Assembly: GCA_003255025.1 (NCBI GenBank)
Contig: QANY01000148.1
Location: 421,204 to 485,203 of the forward strand
Length of the DNA stretch: 64,000 bases
DNA from: Datisca glomerata
Taxonomy: Eukaryota; Streptophyta; Magnoliopsida; Cucurbitales; Datiscaceae
Direction of reading: 5' to 3'
Position numbers and translations under genes: made by a program. The notes below the pieces were generated by a model. It worked only from the letters and a program-made list of their open reading frames with translations. It was not told the origin of the DNA and did not search any database. Below, piece by piece: positions 56,663-64,000 of this stretch. Within the stretch, counting starts at the first letter, position 1. Each line of letters opens with the position of its first letter.

Positions 56663-57831
56663 TCATCTTGTTAAGCCTTAGTCAGAGTCATCCAAACTCA
56701 TCTCCTACTGAACAACAACAAAACAAGACAAAAGGTCAAGATGAAAGGAAGAAACCTAAAAAATAAAATTACTTTTTAATAAGTCGGGTATCTGAGTTTG
56801 TATCCGACCAATGTATAGGTCATGAAGTTTACGAGTAAATAAAATAGGTGACCTATGAGAGGCAAATTCAGAATGAGCCACACATCAATGTTACCTCAAA
56901 CAAACTTGTCTTTGACAGTCTCTAAAATTCTGTGTTTGAGATACGGTGGCTCAAATTTTTCTGTTTGACACCTCGAATATAATATGTTTCATAAAATATA
57001 AACTATCTTATTCAATACTTCATCTACGTATCATCTGTTGTATTTGTACGTCTATAGAAATTAGACCTATTTTCCTACTAATTTTACAAATAATAGGATT
57101 GTCTACCATTTTTCCGAATTTCATTTTCACTGTTTTTATTATCTATAGTATATATAAACGAGACTAAGATGAATAATCATTTGTTGACACAAATTTCTCT
57201 CGCTATTATATGTAATTATCTTTTTTTTATATTCTCTCTATCACAATCATATTTTACTTAGCATTGTGTGTTTTTAGTATTTCACATATTTCAATTTATT
57301 GTATAATTGATTTTAACCATTTATCTAATACTATTAGTTTAATTATAATTTCATGAAATAAACATCATGAAATACGTATACTCTTCATTTAATTACCTAA
57401 TTCTTTGATTTTTTATTTTGATAATCACACTTCACAAATAATGCCAATAATTCAGTATTTTTTCACTTGATAGATTATAGAAAAAATAGATACATAATTT
57501 AAATAAGTCATGCAACACATGTGCTATTACCCAATTTCTCCCTAAGCGAGAACAAAATGACAAAAAAACCAGACATTGGTGGTAAACATTTTTGGACTTC
57601 GAGATTTACTTCATTCTAGGTCATACGTCATATGTTCAGATGTTTAGTTGCAAACAATTCTTATACATGAGCATTTAGTGTAAAGTTAACGATTTATCTT
57701 GACTTGTATAAAAAACTTCTAAATATATAATGATGAATCTTGTAAGATTAGTGGAGTACATTAAACCTGACCTCAACACCCATTTTACAAAAAAAGTAAT
57801 AAGTAAACTAATGAATATTTTAAAGATCGTG

Positions 57832-57842
57832 GGTTCGAATCA
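57832..57842 (+). other. tRNA-like B box, possible SINE remnant
   Basis: The phrase AAGATCGTGGGTTCGAATCA (57823-57842) matches the usual B-box neighbourhood of tRNA-derived plant SINEs (tcgtgggttcgaatcc). No clear A box, cloverleaf or poly-A/T tail could be fixed, so this is only a suggestion. Confidence 0.3.
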
Positions 57843-58199
57843 TATTTCTCATTTTCTTTGTAATTGGAAACGTTTCTGGTACTCCTAGAGTACCGAATAT
57901 TCAGTATTCTTCCATATCATTTAATGAGATGTGTATACGTTTTACAAATTTCAAAAATTTATTTATTCTCTCTCCTTAAATTTAAATAAAATATATTATT
58001 TTTGAAAACGTGGTGATTGATAATATGGACAATTTTTTTAGAATTTATAATATAATTTTGATAAAAATTATAAAAAATCTAAAAGAAAAAAAAGCCTAAA
58101 TAGAAATAGAAAGCCAAATGGCCGGCGCCATCGTCACCGGATCTTTACCTTAAATAACGACCTTTTTTTTGTCAAAGGAACGGCTTTTTTCCCTTGCAT

Positions 58200-58503
58200 G
58201 CCCCTCTCTCTCTCTACATTGTGTGATCGATTCAGACCCATCTTTATTCTCTGTCCTCTCCCCCTCTGTCTTTCTGAATTACAAATACAAATCTCAAAAG
58301 GCAGAAAAGTTAGAGAGAGAAACTCACGCACATACAGCAATAATTCTCACTTTTCTTTCCCAACTTCTCTTCTCTTCTCTATCTTTCTTTATTGCCAGCT
58401 CTGCCAGCTCGTCCTTTGCCATTACCCAATTTCCCCCCTTCATTTCTCTCACCTCCATCACTCTCATCCTTCTCGGACGCCACAAGAGCCTCGGAGATCT
58501 CGG
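58200..58503 (+). promoter_or_regulatory. Villin 5' UTR exon with CT-rich tract
   Basis: A CT-rich stretch (58201-58217) and generally pyrimidine-rich sequence lead to a good splice donor CGG|GTACGT at 58503/58504. The leader intron would run 58504-59980 (1477 bp) to the acceptor TTGCAG|CGAACT. The exon start is approximate because no TATA box was found. Long leader introns are common in plant cytoskeletal genes. Open frames in this exon are in pyrimidine-rich UTR and are not considered coding. Confidence 0.6.
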
Positions 58504-60062
58504 GTACGTTCTCAGTTTTTTATTCTTTGACCGGCTCGATCAATTGAAATCAGTCTGTTTGATCGATCTCCTTGTTTCCGTTGTAGTCATCTGATTTCTC
58601 TGATCGTTATTCTATAATTAGACTGATATATTTAATCTGTATCTCTATCATTACGTGCTAAATTTAATGGTTTCTAATCATTTATGTTTCTTTTCGACGT
58701 TGGACGCTATCTGAGTTTTGATCTAATAAATACGTGGGAATTGATCTTGCTACTTTGTCCATAATCAGCTTCATGTAATTTCTGGTTTATTCTATTGCTT
58801 AGTGTTTGATTTCTGCATTTCTTTATAATTCTTTATTAGAATTTCTTCTACGTCTCATGCTGTGTGGCTTCCAGTAACTTTGTGAGTTTCTTAATTTTGT
58901 TTTCCAGAGTAACTGATTGGATGGGTATTAATTCCCCATTATTAGACCATAATACGAATGCGTTTGTGATGCTTTTCTTTACTGCGATGCTGCTTTGCCA
59001 TCATGATCAACATTTCTGAGATCAGCTTTGATTTGATCATTGCCTAAACACGGATTTATCGAGTTACCATTCCTTAAGCCATTGTTCTTCTTGGAAGTAA
59101 TGTTTTGGTCAAGTTTTCACTTATTGAGATACTCAAAGATTTTAAAAATGTGGAACTACATTTCTGCCTTTCACTGGATGAGCTCGTTTTTCTTGTTAAG
59201 ATCTGAAGTGATCAATGGTGAGAGCTTTCCGCTGTGAAGTGTATGCATTGCTTTATGACTGTTTCATGGGATTCTATCTGTCTGTAAAAGGTTGCGGCAT
59301 CTTTAGCTTGATATGATTTAGTAGACAATGCAAAAAGTTACATTACATTTCTGCATAACCATATAGCTTAATTTGGTTGATAAATAGCTAACCTCTGGTT
59401 AGTTAGCCAAATGCAATGATCGGGAAGGACTTTCTCATTGCAACATTATGCGGATTGTTATATCTGGTGTGATTGCAGAGACAAATTACAGTAATGACTC
59501 CGATAGAGATTAGGTGAATTTAGCTGAGTTGAGATTTTACCTTGTTTATCATTTTGCATAGTTATCTATGTTTTGCACTAGATTAGAAGAAAAAATTTGA
59601 TTTATAAATAATGTTTTCTTATTTATTTATGTTTAAGCAGAAAACTAGTTATACTACATCTAACTGAATTCTAGAAAGACGCATTTTCCTCATTTTCAGG
59701 CTGGAATTAGATGTGTTATTTACCAATTGAAAGCTAAGATTCATTTTCCGACAAGTATATGTCTTTATCCTACTGGTGAAAGGAGAAACACTCCTTTTTT
59801 AGGTTCACGTCAATTATAGAAAATTATAGATATGCAATCTTGCATGTTAGTCTCCTGTTCTTTAATTTGCAAATTGTGCTGCCGTTTGATATCCTTTCCA
59901 TTTATGTGTTGACGTTGAACACTCCTGGATTGTCTTGCGCTTTCTTGATATCTATGTGTCTTCTGATTTCTCTATTGCAGCGAACTCCTGTGGCATTTCC
60001 TTACACCTCACAGGAACTTTTGAAGTGTCTTTTGAATAAACTGTAGTCAAGGACCATAGGCA

Positions 60063-63000
60063 ATGTCTGGCTCAGCAAAAAATTTGGATCCTGCATTTCA
60101 GGGAGCAGGCCAGAGAGTGTATCCTTAAATATTCAGTGTGTTGGGAAATGGCATTTTCCCTTCAGGAAGAGTATCATATGTTAATTTTCATTGTTTCATT
60201 TAGACTAAGATAATGGATTCACCATATTTCTTAAATTGTGATGAAAAAGAGAGAATTGATTATAACTTGTCTTCAGTTCTTTGCATGCAATGCGAGGAAA
60301 TTTCTTGGTCATTCATTATACATTTAAGCATGCTGCCTTGACTTTTTGAATGTTGAACTTAACACCTTTTAGGGGAACTGAAATTTGGCGCATTGAGGAC
60401 TTCCAGCCTGTTCCGTTGCCAAAATCTGACTATGGGAAGTTTTACATGGGGGATAGTTATATTGTCTTGCAGGTGTGACATCTCTTCAGTTCTCCTCCCT
60501 CTCTGTCTTTATAGTCGTACCATTCATATAGGATGCTCAATTCACATTAAAGAATTGTTGAGTTTGTGTTTATGCAAGAATTTTCTGCAGAAAGAGTATG
60601 GTTTGAACTCTTTGGCTTGACATATATTTTTTCACATATCAAATGGAGTTTCTGAAATAGTTGTTATCAAAGCTCAAGAAAAGCACACACCCACATACAC
60701 ACACAAACAGATAGGCATACAGAGGCGGACACTCACACAAACTTTGGGAGGATATTTGTACGAGTTATAACTGTTAATTTAGAATACACGCGGTAATAGC
60801 TTGAGTGCTTTTTTGACCATTTCTATTTTCCGATTGTGTTCACATTGAGGAGGGGATGACAAGGTGACAATGTCAATAAGAGTAGGAGTTCTGTTTCCAT
60901 GGTAGTGGAAGGTGTATATATGTTATTATGTATTTAACTATCATCTTTTATCTGTAGACAACCCAAAACAAAGGAGGATCATACCTATATGACATACACT
61001 TCTGGATTGGAAGAGATACAAGTCAGGTAATCTTTCTCCTCTTTGTGTTTCCCTCTTCTCCTTTCCTGTTTTCAGAACTTAAACTTGCAGGAGTTCCACC
61101 GCCCTCTTAAGGTGGCTTAAACTAAGCTTGAACTAAGTTTAGCCTTTTGTCATAGGATGAAGCTGGAACTGCAGCGATCAAAACTGTTGAGCTTGATGCG
61201 GCTCTTGGAGGTCGAGCAGTGCAGCACAGGGAAATTCAAGGGCATGAATCAGATAAGTTTTTGTCATACTTTAAACCTTGCATTATACCATTGGAGGGGG
61301 GTGTGACATCCGGATTTAAGAAACCAGAGGAAGAAGAATTTGAAACGCGGTTATATGTCTGCCGGGGAAAGCGTGTTGTCAGAATGAAACAGGCAGGGTT
61401 TTTCTTCACTCAAACTTCTTTATTCTATGAGTTTACTTTAGTGATGTGGATTGTAGGTTGCATAGATCAAGAGCAAGAATTCCGCTCCTGATGAAAATTT
61501 CTGCATTTTCCCTCTGCAGGTTTCTTTTGCTCGATCTTCTCTGAATCATGATGATGTGTTCATCATGGACACTCAAAATAAAATATATCAGTTCAATGGT
61601 GCAAATTCCAATATCCAGGAACGTGCCAAGGCATTGGAGGTGATTCAGTTTTTGAAGGAAAAGTATCATGAAGGGACGTGTGATGTCGCAATTGTTGGTA
61701 GGAGTCGTGTTTTTACCTTTTTTTGTTGTATTCCCTCAGCCTACTTTATATTCTTGGTTGTCTTAAACTCTCATGTTACCAATTCATTTTCTTATGTATG
61801 AATTTTTATTACCATCCCAGACGATGGGAAATTAGATACTGAGTCAGACTCAGGTGAGTTCTGGGTCCTCTTTGGTGGCTTTGCACCCATTGGAAAGAAA
61901 GTTGTCAGCGAAGATGATATAATACCAGAGGCAACTCCTGCTAAACTTTATAGGTAATCCTTTACAAACTTCTTTTTCCCAATGCTAAAAAGGGTTTCCC
62001 CCTCTTTCTTTCATTACGGAAGACTTTTTGTTCTCTTAACTTGTACTTTGAACTTTCTTTTCGTCAATAATATGTTACTGGGTCTCTTTGAGCTGATTTT
62101 TTGTTTAAGCAATATCTTACCCAAAGAGGAATATGTCAATCATCAGATATTTGTCATCACACATAGAATTCCTCTTCATTTGCATGTTTGTCTAGACTAT
62201 GCCTCTTTGGTATGTCTGTATTTGTGTCTGTTTTGATAATAACAATTCATATTTGTTGACTCATTTTTTATTTTTTTATCAGTAGACTTGTTTACTCATA
62301 CTAGCATAGTATCAGTATATTCTTTATTTTTTTCTCTCACATGTGGTTCTGACTTGATTAATGGGTTATCATTTTCAGTCTATGTGGTTAAGGTTTAATT
62401 TTGCACTTTCTAGGATAGTATTTGAGCTTCCACTTTTACTGCTCTTTCTAGGCCAGTATTCTGCTAACTTGTTAGTGTCAAACACAAGCTATTGCATGTC
62501 AACTAATTAAGATGGATATTTTTATTTTTTTATTTTATAGACTCCTACCCATATTACCTTACAAAATAAAAGGCATGTTAATGTAAAAGGGAATGGAGTC
62601 GACCATAAAATTCATTGTACAAACTGGCTAAGTGGTAAGTACCTAACAATATAGTAGAGGTAGGATGTTTGGGTGCTTTCTTGAATGAGGAATATTCTAT
62701 TACCCATTTGTATTAGTATTTCAACTTTATATGTTAATATAGATCCTTTCTTCTTATATGCAATGTTGTGCTCCATGATTGTCTCTGAGTTGTTTGTTTC
62801 ATGATATGTGCACTTACAATTATTTCATGTAAGGTGCTAAATAAGTTCTTATGCTGGTTTCTATAGCATTACTGATGGTGAGGTGAAGATTATAGAAGGT
62901 GAGCTATCCAAATCCATCTTGGAGAACAACAAATGCTATCTACTGGATTGTGGCAATGAGATATTTGTTTGGGTTGGAAGGATAACACAAGTCGATGAGA

Positions 63001-63680
63001 GAAAAACAGCTTTCCAAGTAGCTGAGGTAACGACATAGCAATTCATATTCATGGAAATTATTGAGAAATGATATTATATTAAAAATCAAGTTTTTCAGGA
63101 ACTTATTGCTAGTCAGAATAGGCCCAAAGCCACTTGTGTCACACGGCTCATACAAGGTTATGAGACAAATTCTTTCAAGTTGAACTTTGATTCCTGGCCA
63201 GCAGGATCTGTAACCACTGGTGCTGAGGAAGGAAGAGGAAAAGTAGCAGGTAACTTTTTTACGTTATAGTCATAAAACTAGAGTTGTATGCTTTCCGCTA
63301 ATCTGAATTTGATATTTGCTTTGTTGCTAGCTTTGCTGAAGCAACAAGGCGTTGGTGTCAAAGGGCTGTCAAAAAGTGCACCTGTAAATGAGGAGGTCCC
63401 ACCATTGCTGGAGGGTGGTGGAAAGATGGAGGTCTCTGTCGATATTTTGTCTTTCATGAGTTCTGAATGAATTTGTACTAGTGATTCTAACTGGAATTGA
63501 TATATTTTACTAATTTTCCAGGTTTGGCGCATCAATGGAAGCGCTAAAACCCCATTGCCTGTTGAGGATGTTGGTAAATTCTATAGTGGAGACTGCTATA
63601 TTATTCTTTACACTTACCACTCTGGTGAAAGGAAAGAAGATTACTTTTTGTGCTCTTGGTACGGGAAGGATAGCATTGAG
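60063..63680 (+). CDS. Villin (VLN2/VLN3-like) actin-binding protein, N-terminal half
   Basis: Coding exons: 60063-60118, 60373-60472, 60958-61026, 61156-61392, 61520-61697, 61821-61953, 62867-63026, 63099-63249, 63331-63431, 63522-63680. Joined, they keep one frame for 448 codons. Plant villins bind, bundle, cap and in some cases sever actin filaments in the cytoplasm, regulated by calcium. The product starts [17 protein letters not shown], then [20 protein letters not shown] and [16 protein letters not shown] (gelsolin repeat G1). [20 protein letters not shown] and the [12 protein letters not shown] region belong to the G1-G2 junction, [19 protein letters not shown] to G2, and [15 protein letters not shown] to G3; G4 begins at the last two exons. 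A full villin is about 950 residues with six repeats and a headpiece; the remainder lies beyond the window. The ATG is chosen for its match to villin N-termini. Introns obey GT-AG, except intron 4 (61393-61519), which appears to be GC-AG. VLN2 versus VLN3 cannot be separated from this half. Confidence 0.95.
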
Positions 63681-64000
63681 GTAATTGAACTTGTTCCAGT
63701 TTTTGTGTTAGTTAACTCGAAGATACATATGATTGCTTTGAAATACAAATGTAAAAGTCAGCATACCAAAATTATTCCTTTCCAACGTTATGGATCACAG
63801 TCCAAGTCAATTGTTAACTGGTGTTTGCCACCTGAGTTTTGTTTTATTCTCTAATGGCGACCTGTTACATTATAATATCAAATAAGCAGATACTTTAGAT
63901 TTTAAACTGTCTCCTGATTTGTGTCGTCAAGTGGTCTGGGAAGCATAGTTATATGTTTTGTCTGCATTGCTTTGTATGTCACCATGTATCACTACTATTA
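63681..64000 (+). other. Villin intron (incomplete)
   Basis: After the donor GAG|GTAATT at 63680/63681 no further exon is recognised before the window ends. The open frame continuing into this stretch is intron read-through with no villin similarity. Confidence 0.7.

Larger units (their letters stand above)
54598..58199. other. Intergenic AT-rich DNA upstream of the villin gene
   Basis: No conserved coding frame is recognised. 54620-54670 has two related phrases (ttttgtcctatgaa and tttgtcccatgaa), typical of dispersed plant repeats. A tRNA-like B box lies near 57832 and an unrecognised short frame at 56435-56662. The villin promoter must lie in the last few hundred bases; no convincing TATA box was found. 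Confidence 0.5.

Noticed and set aside
58169..58594. Two overlapping open frames (141 and 110 codons) at the start of the villin transcript
   Set aside because: They are pyrimidine-rich, low complexity, cross the splice donor at 58503 and match no villin or other family. They are leader exon plus leader intron.
61219..61491. Continuation of villin exon 4 to a stop at 61491
   Set aside because: Codons after 61392 do not match villins, and the next exon restores the family sequence in frame; intron retention only.
63555..63854. Open frame running past the last villin exon
   Set aside because: The part after 63680 follows a clear GTAATT donor and has no villin similarity; intron read-through.

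Overview
This window is nuclear DNA of a flowering plant, most likely a eudicot. It is AT-rich and full of decayed LTR retrotransposons and endogenous pararetrovirus copies. The one clearly functional host gene is a plant villin with canonical plant intron-exon structure at the right-hand end. Nothing prokaryotic, no CRISPR array and no tRNA or rRNA gene was seen.

Left edge (1-3680). AT-rich sequence holds the RNase H tail of a Ty1/copia element, its polypurine tract and a 396-bp 3' LTR (TGTTAG...CTAACA). CT-rich and AT microsatellites lie between the RNase H tail and the LTR.

Pararetrovirus blocks (3680-26555 and 44136-54597). These are broken, rearranged copies of one Caulimoviridae-type virus, present in both orientations. 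The inferred gene order is tRNA-Met primer site, movement protein, capsid with a CCHC knuckle, DQ-rich linker, aspartic protease, reverse transcriptase/RNase H, a second downstream ORF of unknown function, then a promoter region. This order and the post-pol ORF resemble florendoviruses; the genus assignment is inference. The block 6689-14442 is a circularly permuted, slightly more than full-length copy. All long reading frames carry stops, frameshifts or deletions, so this is a genomic fossil.

Ty3/gypsy element (26556-44135). A large Tat-lineage retrotransposon is inserted in the post-pol ORF of a pararetrovirus copy. It has 2.1-2.4 kb LTRs, a DUF7745-like ORF, a coiled-coil region, gag, a protease remnant with G-patch, RT, RNase H, a second (archaeal-type) RNase H, integrase, 3'-UTR tandem repeats and a polypurine tract. 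After the right LTR a second, truncated copy of the same 5' internal region follows (LTR-internal-LTR-partial internal). That copy ends abruptly at another pararetrovirus block.

Right end (54598-64000). About 3.6 kb of AT-rich intergenic DNA precedes the villin gene. The gene has a CT-rich 5' UTR exon, a long leader intron, and ten coding exons inside the window. These encode the first ~448 residues, gelsolin repeats G1-G3 and the start of G4; the rest lies beyond the window.

No new multi-gene system is evident. The most interesting items are the mosaic, circularly permuted pararetrovirus array with a stem-loop kept in every promoter copy, the rapidly changing repeats in the Tat LTRs and 3' UTR, the G-patch surviving beside a deleted protease active site, and a probable GC-AG intron in the villin gene.
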